Source: Rhodospirillaceae bacterium
GTDB taxonomy: Bacteria; Pseudomonadota; Alphaproteobacteria; SP197
Reading direction: 5' to 3'
Assembly: GCA_018700655.1 (NCBI GenBank)
Contig: JABIUG010000517.1
Coordinates: 1-12,215, forward strand
Length of the DNA: 12,215 bases
The notes under the pieces were generated by a model. It worked only from the letters and a program-made list of their open reading frames with translations. It did not search any database and was not told where the DNA came from. Position numbers and translations under genes: made by a program. This document shows positions 6,496 through 12,215 of the stretch, piece after piece. How positions within the stretch are numbered: the stretch's first letter is position 1; every line of letters begins with the position of its first letter.

Positions 6496-6573
6496 GGGCA
6501 ATTCTCCTTGCGTTGACCCTAGCGTCGTCTGGCGGCGAAAGGGGCAATGCTGCACTGCAACGAAGCAGCCTCA

Positions 6574-6602
6574 CTCTATGTGGGGCGCCCTGTAGCGGTC
6601 AA
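6574..6602 (-). promoter_or_regulatory. Possible promoter upstream of sdhC
   Basis: On the minus strand TTGACC (6602-6597) and ATAGAG (6579-6574) are separated by 17 bases, giving a leader of about 70 bases to the sdhC start. The -10 match is mediocre. The spacer also has GCTGC/GCAGC arms (6549-6569) just downstream that could form a small leader hairpin. Confidence 0.35.
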
Positions 6603-6622
6603 CGTTGCGATCACCATTGTGT

Positions 6623-7672
6623 TCATAATCGCGGCATCAGGGCCCAGTAGTCGAGATCAAGCACCTTGTCGGGGTGATCTCGCCCCTCCTCGCCCTTGTC
6701 GGGGAAGTCATCGCAGGGGTGGTTCTTGGTCGCGACCGTGCGGATACGTACCGCGCCGAGATCGTTCCTGGCCCCAATTTCGGGCTTTTCGACGATTTCG
6801 GACCAAGCATAGACCGTGTCGCCGGCAAAGGTCGGTGCGGTGTGGCGGCCGCCGTTGAGCCCGACAATCCGGCAGGCATTGGCCAGCCCGGTGAACGACA
6901 GGGCACGGGCTAGGCTGATGATGTGCCCGCCATAGATGATGCGTTTACCAAACCGGGTCTCGGATGCCCGGTGCAGGTCGAAATGGACCTTGGCGGTATT
7001 CTGATAGAGCCGGGTCGCCATCTGGTGTTCGGCTTCCTCGATCGCCATGCCGTCGACATGGTCGATCTTTTCACCGACCGAATATGCGTTCCAGCCACGT
7101 CCGTCCCCGGATGCAACAGCATCATAACCGGTCAGATCCAGGTCAGCCGGCACCTGGAGCGATCCCGCATCGACCACTTCGGGTAAATCGGGAACCTGCG
7201 CCTCCGGCGCAGGGCTTGCGGGGTCGCGTTTGTTGACCATGACCCAGCGGACGTATTCCAGCACCATCTCGTCACGCTGGTTGGTCCCGGTTGAGCGTAC
7301 CCAGACAACACCAGCCTTGCCGTTCGAGAGTTCCCGCTTGCCCAGAACCTGCGAAACCGTCTTCAGCGTGTCGCCTGGATAAACCGGCACTCCGAAACGG
7401 CCATCGGCATAACCCAGATTGGCGATCGCGTTGAGCGAGACATCGGGCACGGTCTTGCCGAACACAATATGGAACACCAGCACGTCATCGATCGGACTTC
7501 CCGGCAGGCCACAGGCCTGCGCGAAGGTATCGGCTGAATGAAGCGCAAAACGCGAACCGGTCAATGCGGTGTAGAGCGCGGTGTCACCGGTCGTGATCGT
7601 GCGTGGCGTGGCATGGAGGAGCGTGCCACCGACCTCGAAGTCCTCGAAAAAATTGCCCGGCTGTTCAGTCAT
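6623..7672 (-). CDS. mch: Mesaconyl-CoA hydratase (MaoC family, double hot-dog)
   Basis: This 349-residue protein has two hot-dog halves, about 8-150 and 195-345. The N-terminal half contains GDTALYTALTGSRFALHSAD, DDVLVFHIVFGKTVPDVSLN and LGYADGRFGVPVYPGDTL. The second half has VHFDLHRASETRFGKRIIYG and IISLARALSFTGLANA. This layout and wording match the mesaconyl-CoA (C1) hydratases, which interconvert mesaconyl-C1-CoA and beta-methylmalyl-CoA in the ethylmalonyl-CoA pathway; generic MaoC enoyl-CoA hydratases are shorter and lack these blocks. Its ATG overlaps the stop of the preceding malyl-CoA thioesterase/lyase gene as ATGA (7669-7672), so the two are translationally coupled. Other pathway genes (crotonyl-CoA carboxylase/reductase, ethylmalonyl-CoA mutase) are not in the window, so pathway presence is inferred from this pair. 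Confidence 0.88.
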   Translation of the reverse strand: MTEQPGNFFEDFEVGGTLLHATPRTITTGDTALYTALTGSRFALHSADTFAQACGLPGSPIDDVLVFHIVFGKTVPDVSLNAIANLGYADGRFGVPVYPGDTLKTVSQVLGKRELSNGKAGVVWVRSTGTNQRDEMVLEYVRWVMVNKRDPASPAPEAQVPDLPEVVDAGSLQVPADLDLTGYDAVASGDGRGWNAYSVGEKIDHVDGMAIEEAEHQMATRLYQNTAKVHFDLHRASETRFGKRIIYGGHIISLARALSFTGLANACRIVGLNGGRHTAPTFAGDTVYAWSEIVEKPEIGARNDLGAVRIRTVATKNHPCDDFPDKGEEGRDHPDKVLDLDYWALMPRL

Positions 7673-8553
7673 GCCGCACCGCTCTTGAGGGTCTCGATCG
7701 CCGCCGACAACTGGAGAATGCGTTTGGCCTCCTGGATGTGGAGGTTTTCGATCAGTTTGCCGTCGACCACGACCACGCCCTTGCCTTCCTTGGCAGCTTC
7801 GCTATGGGCCTCGATGATGCGTTGCGACCATTCTACCTCTTCTTGGGTCGGCCCGAAGATGCGGTTGGCGGCCTCGATCTGTTTGGGATGGATCAGGGTC
7901 TTGCCGTCGAATCCCATGTCGTGGCCCTGATGGCAGGCCATGTCGAAGGCCTTCATGTTCTCGAGATCGAGCTGCACACCATCAAGGATCGAGACATCAA
8001 AGGCACGCGCGGCAAGCATGCAGATGCCAAGGCTGGTGATCATCGGCAGACGGTCACGTGTGTGCTGGGCGGCGAGATCCTTGGTCAGGTCGGAGGTCCC
8101 CATGACCAGCGCACCCAGGCGCGGGCTCGAAGCGGCAATGCGTTCAGCATGCAGCATGGCAAGCGGCGTTTCCATCATGCACCAGATCGCCATGGTTTCG
8201 GGCGCGCCGGCGACATCCATGATCGAGAGCACCTCGCGAATAAAACCTGCGCCTTCGACCTTGGGCAGCAGGATCGCGTGGGCGCCCGACCGGGCCGCCT
8301 GCATGATGTCGTCGCGGCCCCAGGGCGTAACCAGCCCGTTGACCCTGATGACGACCTCGCGCCCGCCATAACCACCGGCCTTGACGGCCTCGCAGACCTG
8401 TTTGCGCGCTTCTTCCTTGGCATCGGGAGCGACGGCATCTTCGAGATCGAAGATCAGGCCGTCGGCATCGAGCGAGCGTGCCTTTTCCAGCGCACGGGCG
8501 TTGGAGCCCGGCATGTAAAGCACACTGCGGCGCGGACGAATGGTACGCGGCAT
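7669..8553 (-). CDS. mcl2: (3S)-malyl-CoA thioesterase / CoA ester lyase, CitE-HpcH family (Mcl2-like)
   Basis: This 294-residue TIM-barrel enzyme of the citrate lyase beta family has RRSVLYMPGSNARALEKA at the N-terminus, LIFDLEDAVAPDAKEEAR (D36, D39), VIRVNG with R70, MMETP with E128 and VMGTSDL with D155. The last two are the expected Mg2+-binding Glu and Asp. VVVDGKLIENLHIQEAKRIL near the C-terminus carries D264, the position linked to thioester hydrolysis. The wording around GFDGKTLIHPKQI and DGKLIENLH fits the Mcl2-type malyl-CoA thioesterase better than the longer Mcl1 lyase. It would release malate from (3S)-malyl-CoA formed from acetyl-CoA and glyoxylate. The start at 8553 has AGGAG 8 bases upstream. 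CitE-like lyase activity on another acyl-CoA remains possible. Confidence 0.8.
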   Translation of the reverse strand: MPRTIRPRRSVLYMPGSNARALEKARSLDADGLIFDLEDAVAPDAKEEARKQVCEAVKAGGYGGREVVIRVNGLVTPWGRDDIMQAARSGAHAILLPKVEGAGFIREVLSIMDVAGAPETMAIWCMMETPLAMLHAERIAASSPRLGALVMGTSDLTKDLAAQHTRDRLPMITSLGICMLAARAFDVSILDGVQLDLENMKAFDMACHQGHDMGFDGKTLIHPKQIEAANRIFGPTQEEVEWSQRIIEAHSEAAKEGKGVVVVDGKLIENLHIQEAKRILQLSAAIETLKSGAA

Positions 8554-8587
8554 GAAGAGTTCTCCTGTCGATCTCGATTTGGCGCGT

Positions 8588-8615
8588 ACTATAGTCAGCA
8601 CCCGGCAACGGACAA
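8588..8615 (-). promoter_or_regulatory. Putative promoter of mcl2-mch
   Basis: On the minus strand TTGTCC (8615-8610) and TATAGT (8593-8588) are 16 bases apart, with the start codon about 35 bases downstream of the -10. This is the best promoter-like sequence in the 92-base divergent spacer. Its -10 is part of the palindrome ACTATAGT (8588-8595), which reads as TATAGT on the plus strand too and could serve pdxY, with a weaker TGTCGA at 8566-8571. Confidence 0.5.
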
Positions 8616-8645
8616 CCGCCAGAACGGATAGGAAGCCAAGAACCC

Positions 8646-9491
8646 ATGGATATCCTGACGATCCAGTCCCATGTCGCGCGCGGCCATGTCGGCCTCAATG
8701 CCGCAACGCTGCCGCTGCAGCTGATGGGCTTCGAAGTCGATGCGGTACCGACCGTGGTGTTCTCGAATCATCTGGGCTGGCCCGAATTCAAGGGCCGGGC
8801 GCTGGATGTCGACTGGGTGCGCGATGTCATCGACGGTGTTGATCATCGCGGGCTGGAGCGCTGCCGGGCCCTGCTCACCGGCTTCATCGGCAGCGCGGAG
8901 CTGGGCGAGGTCGTGCTCCATGCGCTGGACCGCGTGCGTGCCGCCAACCCCGCCGCGATCTATGCCTGCGACCCGGTCATGGGTAACGAGGAAGGGTTTT
9001 TCGTCCAACCCGGCGTGCCCGAATACCTGCGCGACCACATCGTGCCCCGCGCCGACATCCTGTTTCCAAACCATATGGAGCTGGAATTCCTGGTCGGGGC
9101 CGAGATCACCACGGTGGCGCAAGCGCTCGAAGCCGCACGTATGGTCCAGGCGATGGGTCCGCGCACCGTGGTCGTCACCTCACTCGAGGCCCGTGCCGGG
9201 TTCCCCGACACTATTCCGGTGATTGCCGCCGACGAAACCGGCGCCTGGCAAGCCAGCGTCGCTCGCCTCGACGTCCCGGTCGACGGCGCAGGCGATCTCG
9301 TCGCCGCGACCTTCACGGCAGCCGCACTGAACGGTGCAAGCCTACCTGACGCCCTCGCCCATGCCCTGGGCGCAACCCACGGCGTGATGCGCCGCACCGC
9401 CGAACTCGGCATGGACGAAATGGCACTGGTCGCCGCACAGAACGAAATCGTCGCGCCCAGTGAAGCTGTCACCATTTCGCCGATCACCTGA
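8646..9491 (+). CDS. pdxY: Pyridoxal kinase, PdxY-like (ribokinase family)
   Basis: The enzyme phosphorylates pyridoxal to pyridoxal 5'-phosphate in B6 salvage, in the cytoplasm. The 281-residue product (E. coli PdxY has about 287) has IQSHVARGHVGLNAA (6-20) and VVFSNHLGW (37-45) lining the pyridoxal pocket, LLTGFIGSAELGE (76-87), CDPVMGN (108-114), PNHMELEFLVG (141-151) and VDGAGDLVAATF (212-223). The last is the anion-hole motif with the catalytic Asp, D217. E. coli PdxY carries a GVGD form; here it is GAGD. All blocks are in order and intact. The ATG at 8646 gives the family-like N-terminus, with AGGAA 11 bases upstream. It is divergent from mcl2 and is followed closely by the VOC gene on the same strand. 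No metabolic link to the neighbours is obvious. Confidence 0.93.
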   Translation: MDILTIQSHVARGHVGLNAATLPLQLMGFEVDAVPTVVFSNHLGWPEFKGRALDVDWVRDVIDGVDHRGLERCRALLTGFIGSAELGEVVLHALDRVRAANPAAIYACDPVMGNEEGFFVQPGVPEYLRDHIVPRADILFPNHMELEFLVGAEITTVAQALEAARMVQAMGPRTVVVTSLEARAGFPDTIPVIAADETGAWQASVARLDVPVDGAGDLVAATFTAAALNGASLPDALAHALGATHGVMRRTAELGMDEMALVAAQNEIVAPSEAVTISPIT

Positions 9492-9504
9492 TCAGGAGAC
9501 TTCC

Positions 9505-9939
9505 ATAATCCGCCATTTCGACCATGTCACCATCGCCGTCCGCGATCTCGCGCGTGCCAGGGCCTTTTTCGCACTGCTGGGTTTCGAGGAAGACAAAGCG
9601 GTGGTGATCAAGGGGCCGGTCTTTTCGGACTACATGGGTGTGGCCGGGATCAGTGCCGATCACGTGACGCTCGTCCTGCCCGGCAGCGCGCCACGCCTGG
9701 AAGTCCAGATCCTGCATTATCTGGAACCCGAAGCCGCCGACGATACCGGGATCACCAATCCGGGACGCATCGGCTTCAACCATATCTGCTTTGCCTGCGA
9801 CGACCTTGACGGTCTGGTCACCCGCGTCGAGGCCAGCGGTTTCCGCCTGCGCAACGAGGTGCTCGATTTCCACAGCCGGCGTCTGGTCTTCCTTGAGGGT
9901 CCGGAGGGGGGCACCGTCAAACTGGCGGAGTGGCACTGA
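9505..9939 (+). CDS. VOC superfamily (glyoxalase/dioxygenase fold) protein, non-canonical start
   Basis: The 144-residue form contains two beta-alpha-beta-beta-beta modules: HFDHVTIAVRDLARARAFFA at the start, then LEVQILHYLEP; and GFNHICFACDDLDGLVTRVE, then VFLEGPEGGTVKLAEWH. The His in FDHV, Glu in LEVQ, His in FNHI and Glu in KLAE sit where VOC metal ligands lie. Substrate cannot be read. The family-like N-terminus (IRHFDHVTIAV) and a perfect AGGAG at 9494-9498 place the start at ATA 9505 (6-base spacing) or ATC 9508; there is no ATG. The nearest in-frame canonical codon is GTG at 9460, which lacks a Shine-Dalgarno site and overlaps the pdxY end by 32 bases, giving 159 residues. The gene is probably co-transcribed with pdxY, and its 3' end overlaps the asd 3' end (9917-9939). 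Confidence 0.8.
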   Translation: MIRHFDHVTIAVRDLARARAFFALLGFEEDKAVVIKGPVFSDYMGVAGISADHVTLVLPGSAPRLEVQILHYLEPEAADDTGITNPGRIGFNHICFACDDLDGLVTRVEASGFRLRNEVLDFHSRRLVFLEGPEGGTVKLAEWH

Positions 9940-10984
9940 GGCGCACGACCCAACTCGCCTTGTCGACCTTGCCCTTGAGGAACTCACGATCCAGTTCTTC
10001 GGCGATCTGGACGGCGTTCAGCGCGGCACCCTTGCGCAGGTTGTCGGAGACCACCCACATCGAGAGACCATGCTCGACCGTCGGGTCCTTGCGGATGCGG
10101 CTGACATAGACGGCATCCTCGCCGGCGCAATCCGACTGGGTGATGTAACCACCGGGTTCGCGGTTATCGAGCACGACGACACCTTCGGATTCCATCAGCT
10201 GGTCGCGCGCATCCTCTTCGGAAAGCGGGCTGGCGAACTCGACATTGACCGCTTCGGCATGACCGATGAAAACCGGCACACGCACGCAGGTGGCGTGGAC
10301 CTTGATCGAGGGATCCAGGATCTTCTGGGTCTCGACCATCATCTTCCACTCTTCCTTGGTCGAACCGTCATCCATGAAGACGTCGATCTGGGGAATGCAG
10401 TTGAAGGCGATTTCCTTCTGGAAAACGTCCGGGGGGAGATTGTCGTTGATGAACTTCTTCTTGGTCTGCTCGAAAAGTTCATCCATGCCCGCCTTGCCCG
10501 CGCCGCCGACCGCCTGATAGGTCGAAACCACGACTCGCTTGATCGGGGCGAGATCATGCAGGGGTTTCAGCGCGACCAGCATCTGGATCGTCGAGCAGTT
10601 CGGATTCGAGATGATGTAGCGGTTCTCGAACATCTTGAGATGGTGCGGATTGACCTCGGGCACGATCAGCGGAATGTCCTCGTCGTAGCGAAAGCGCGAG
10701 GTGTTATCGATCACGATGCATTCGGCCGCGGCGGCGCGCGGCGCGTGGATATCGGAGACCTTGGCTCCGGGCGAGAAGAGCGCAATGTCGGTGCCGTGGA
10801 AATCGTAGGTCTCGAGATCCTGGCATTTGAGGGTCTTGTCACCGAACGAAACTTCGCGCCCGATCGAGCGTGAAGACGCCAACGCGACAACCTCATCGGC
10901 CGGAAAGTTCCGCTCCGAAAGTGTCGAGAGGAGTTCATAACCCACGGCGCCCGTAGCGCCGACAACTGCAACCTTGTAGCCCAT
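9917..10984 (-). CDS. asd: Aspartate-semialdehyde dehydrogenase
   Basis: The enzyme reduces L-aspartyl 4-phosphate with NADPH to aspartate semialdehyde, the branch point to lysine/diaminopimelate, threonine and methionine. The 355-residue product has VAVVGATGAVG (5-15) for NADP, SRFRYDEDIPLIVPEVN, ISNPNCSTIQM with the nucleophile C130, STYQAVGGAGKAGMDEL, and HATCVRVPVFIGHAEAVN with the catalytic base H242. The start at 10984 is favoured because GGAG lies 6 bases upstream and the N-terminus MGYKVAVVG is typical; in-frame ATGs at 10987 and 10996 are alternatives. The family usually ends near EELDREFLK. Here about 18 more residues follow (GKVDKASWVVRLSATPPV), reaching 23 bases into the convergent VOC gene. 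It lies downstream of leuB, but a strong terminator stands between them. Confidence 0.95.
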   Translation of the reverse strand: MGYKVAVVGATGAVGYELLSTLSERNFPADEVVALASSRSIGREVSFGDKTLKCQDLETYDFHGTDIALFSPGAKVSDIHAPRAAAAECIVIDNTSRFRYDEDIPLIVPEVNPHHLKMFENRYIISNPNCSTIQMLVALKPLHDLAPIKRVVVSTYQAVGGAGKAGMDELFEQTKKKFINDNLPPDVFQKEIAFNCIPQIDVFMDDGSTKEEWKMMVETQKILDPSIKVHATCVRVPVFIGHAEAVNVEFASPLSEEDARDQLMESEGVVVLDNREPGGYITQSDCAGEDAVYVSRIRKDPTVEHGLSMWVVSDNLRKGAALNAVQIAEELDREFLKGKVDKASWVVRLSATPPV

Positions 10985-11011
10985 CATTCTCTCCATGCCG
11001 GCTTGTCCCGC

Positions 11012-11040
11012 TGATATGGGGTCATCGCCGGATTAAACAA
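11012..11040 (-). promoter_or_regulatory. Possible asd promoter
   Basis: On the minus strand TTGTTT (11040-11035) and ATATCA (11017-11012) are separated by 17 bases, just downstream of the leuB-side terminator, giving a leader of roughly 20-25 bases. Both hexamers are weak matches. asd needs a promoter here if the terminator is efficient. Confidence 0.3.
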
Positions 11041-11048
11041 AGCTCAAC

Positions 11049-11070
11049 AAAAAGGGGCCTTGCGGCCCCT
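11049..11070 (-). terminator. Rho-independent terminator for leuB-side transcription
   Basis: On the minus strand a perfect 7-bp stem AGGGGCC-GCAA-GGCCCCT (11070-11053) is followed by a run of five T (11053-11049, sharing its first base with the stem end) and a T-rich tail. This is a textbook intrinsic terminator between leuB and asd. Confidence 0.85.
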
Positions 11071-11105
11071 GGTCTCAAATCAAACAGGTTCTGACCGGGG
11101 CCTGG

Positions 11106-11186
11106 TCAGCCTGCGATGATCTTGGTGGTGGTGGTTTTCGCCGCGCGCACGCCGACGCCCGCAACAGCTTGTGCCGTCACGTTCAT
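11106..11186 (-). CDS. Doubtful 26-residue ORF between leuB and asd
   Basis: A short frame starts at ATG 11186 with AAGGG 4 bases upstream and encodes MNVTAQAVAGVGVRAAKTTT followed by TKIIAG. An upstream in-frame ATG at 11216 would give 36 residues but lacks a ribosome-binding site. The peptide is small, alanine- and threonine-rich and has no motif. Its stop lies inside a hairpin (CTGACC at 11091-11096 with GGTCAG at 11104-11109). It follows leuB by 46 bases on the same strand and precedes the terminator, so it would be transcribed. Whether it is translated is unknown; chance is a real possibility. Confidence 0.25.
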   Translation of the reverse strand: MNVTAQAVAGVGVRAAKTTTTKIIAG

Positions 11187-11232
11187 CAGACCCTTGGGTG
11201 CAACGCAGTGTTCCATGAAGCGCTATGTAGTC

Positions 11233-12215
11233 TCACGCACTCAGCTTGTCCAGTTCGCCGATCACGGCATCCGACATCACGCTGGTCGAAACCTTGGCCT
11301 TGCCCTTCTGCATGATGTCGGCGGTACGCAGTCCGCCATCAAGGATGTTGCCGACGGCCTTGTCGACCAGGTCAGCGTCTTCCTGCAAATCGAAGCTGTA
11401 ACGCAACATCATCGAGAAACTGCCCAGCATGGCGACCGGGTTTGCCATGTCCTTGCCGGCGATATCGGGCGCCGAACCATGGACCGGCTCGTAGAGTGCC
11501 GGAACCCGGCCATTCTCTTCGGCACCGAGCGAAGCCGAGGGAAGCATACCGAGCGAGCCGGTCAGCATGGCCGCGCAATCCGACAGGATGTCGCCGAACA
11601 TGTTGGTCGTGACCATCACGTCGAACTGCTTGGGATCGCGCACAAGCTGCATCGCGGCGTTATCAGCCAGCATGTGGGTGAGCTCGACACCGGGGTATTC
11701 CTTCGCGCCCAGCTTGGTCATCTCTTCACGCCACAACAGAGTGGATTCCAGCACGTTCGATTTGTCGACACTGCACAGCCGCTTGTCACGCTTGAGCGCC
11801 AACTCGAAGGCAACCCGGCCGACCCGAAGGATTTCCTTGGTGGTGTATTCCAGTGTGTTGAAGCCGCGCCGTTCGCCCCAGCCCAGGTCTTCGATGCCGC
11901 GGGGTTCACCGAAATAGATCCCACCGGTCAACTCGCGCACGATCATCATGTCGAGACCCGAAACCAGTTCGGGCTTGAGGCTCGAAGCATCTGCCAGGGC
12001 CGGGAACACGACCGCCGGGCGCAGATTGGCAAAAAGGCCCATCTCCTTGCGCAGCTTCAGCAGGGCGCGCTCGGGGCGCAGCGAAAAGTCGATGTTGTCC
12101 CATTTGGGCCCGCCGATCGCACCAAACAGCACCGCATCGGCTGCCATCGCGTCAGCCAGGGTCTCGTCGGTCAGAGTCGTGCCGTGTTTCTCATAACTGG
12201 CTCCGCCGACCAGAC
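11233..12215 (-). CDS. leuB: 3-isopropylmalate dehydrogenase (N-terminus beyond window)
   Basis: The enzyme oxidises and decarboxylates 3-isopropylmalate with NAD+ in leucine biosynthesis. About 326 residues are visible, reading from the right edge as LVGGASYEKHGTTLTDETLA, so only some 40-50 N-terminal residues are missing. Motifs are AIGGPKWDN, the arginine-bearing LRPERALLKLRKEMGLFANLRP, RELTGGIYFGEPRG (with the conserved Tyr), VDKSNVLESTLLWREE (with the catalytic Lys), DNAAMQLVRDPKQFDVMVTT, NMFGDILSDCAAML with the metal-binding Asp, and EPVHGSAPDIAGKDMANPVA for NAD. All are intact. It is separated from asd by a spacer with a strong terminator. The pairing of leuB with asd is common in alphaproteobacteria. 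Confidence 0.97.
   Translation of the reverse strand, partial: LVGGASYEKHGTTLTDETLADAMAADAVLFGAIGGPKWDNIDFSLRPERALLKLRKEMGLFANLRPAVVFPALADASSLKPELVSGLDMMIVRELTGGIYFGEPRGIEDLGWGERRGFNTLEYTTKEILRVGRVAFELALKRDKRLCSVDKSNVLESTLLWREEMTKLGAKEYPGVELTHMLADNAAMQLVRDPKQFDVMVTTNMFGDILSDCAAMLTGSLGMLPSASLGAEENGRVPALYEPVHGSAPDIAGKDMANPVAMLGSFSMMLRYSFDLQEDADLVDKAVGNILDGGLRTADIMQKGKAKVSTSVMSDAVIGELDKLSA

Noticed and set aside
7603..8631. Long plus-strand ORF (342 codons) opposite mcl2
   Set aside because: It lies antisense to a gene with all CitE-family motifs, shows no family pattern of its own, and such long shadows are normal in high-G+C DNA.
9791..10873. Long plus-strand ORF (360 codons) opposite asd
   Set aside because: Antisense to a fully conserved asd; the translation is rich in His/Asp/Arg repeats typical of shadow frames and has no plausible start context.
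1..12215. Novel defence, phage or mobile system
   Set aside because: No transposase, integrase, nuclease, toxin-antitoxin or phage genes, and no tRNA or attachment-like repeats were seen; nearly all of the window is accounted for by housekeeping genes.

Overview
The window is high-G+C, gene-dense DNA that reads as an alphaproteobacterium. The evidence is the sdhC-sdhD-sdhA-sdhB order, two enzymes of the ethylmalonyl-CoA pathway next to sdh, GcvA-like LysR and ArsR regulators, and an intergenic palindrome built on the CCCGGCCTTGAGCCGGG theme common in that class. A Rhodospirillales-like member is my best guess, but genus cannot be read from the sequence. Most of the window is conserved central metabolism. 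I do not see a convincing new defence, mobile or biosynthetic system.

Region 1 (1-2570). The left edge holds a short piece of a class III adenylate/guanylate cyclase-type protein (+ strand). It runs directly into the 3' end of a convergent LysR gene (- strand), and both reading frames lose family resemblance at about 185-200. The LysR gene also has a one-base frameshift near 738-750, so it is called a pseudogene. Divergent from it is a two-gene unit: an ArsR-type repressor with a C-terminal Cys-Cys pair, preceded by an AT-rich operator over its own promoter, and an ArsP/YraQ-like permease.

Region 2 (2571-2857). This is a convergent intergenic spacer with no credible gene. It contains a palindromic repeat with matching ends, a chain of small perfect hairpins, and a weak terminator for sdhB.

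Region 3 (2858-8553, all - strand, transcribed right to left). The order is mcl2-like malyl-CoA thioesterase/lyase, mch (mesaconyl-CoA hydratase), sdhC, sdhD, sdhA, a small exported protein, and sdhB. The first two overlap by ATGA and belong to the ethylmalonyl-CoA pathway of acetyl-CoA assimilation, whose end products (glyoxylate or malate, and succinyl-CoA via propionyl-CoA) enter the TCA cycle. Succinate dehydrogenase then oxidises succinate at the membrane. The 84-residue exported protein between sdhA and sdhB is the least explained gene here.

Region 4 (8554-9939, + strand). A pdxY-like pyridoxal kinase diverges from mcl2 across a 92-base spacer with a palindromic -10 box. It is followed by a VOC/glyoxalase-fold protein whose best-placed start codon is ATA.

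Region 5 (9917-12215, - strand). leuB (cut by the window edge) is followed by a structured spacer with a strong terminator and a doubtful tiny ORF, then asd. The asd reading frame runs into the 3' end of the convergent VOC gene. Both metabolic genes serve amino-acid biosynthesis: leucine, and the aspartate family (lysine, threonine, methionine).
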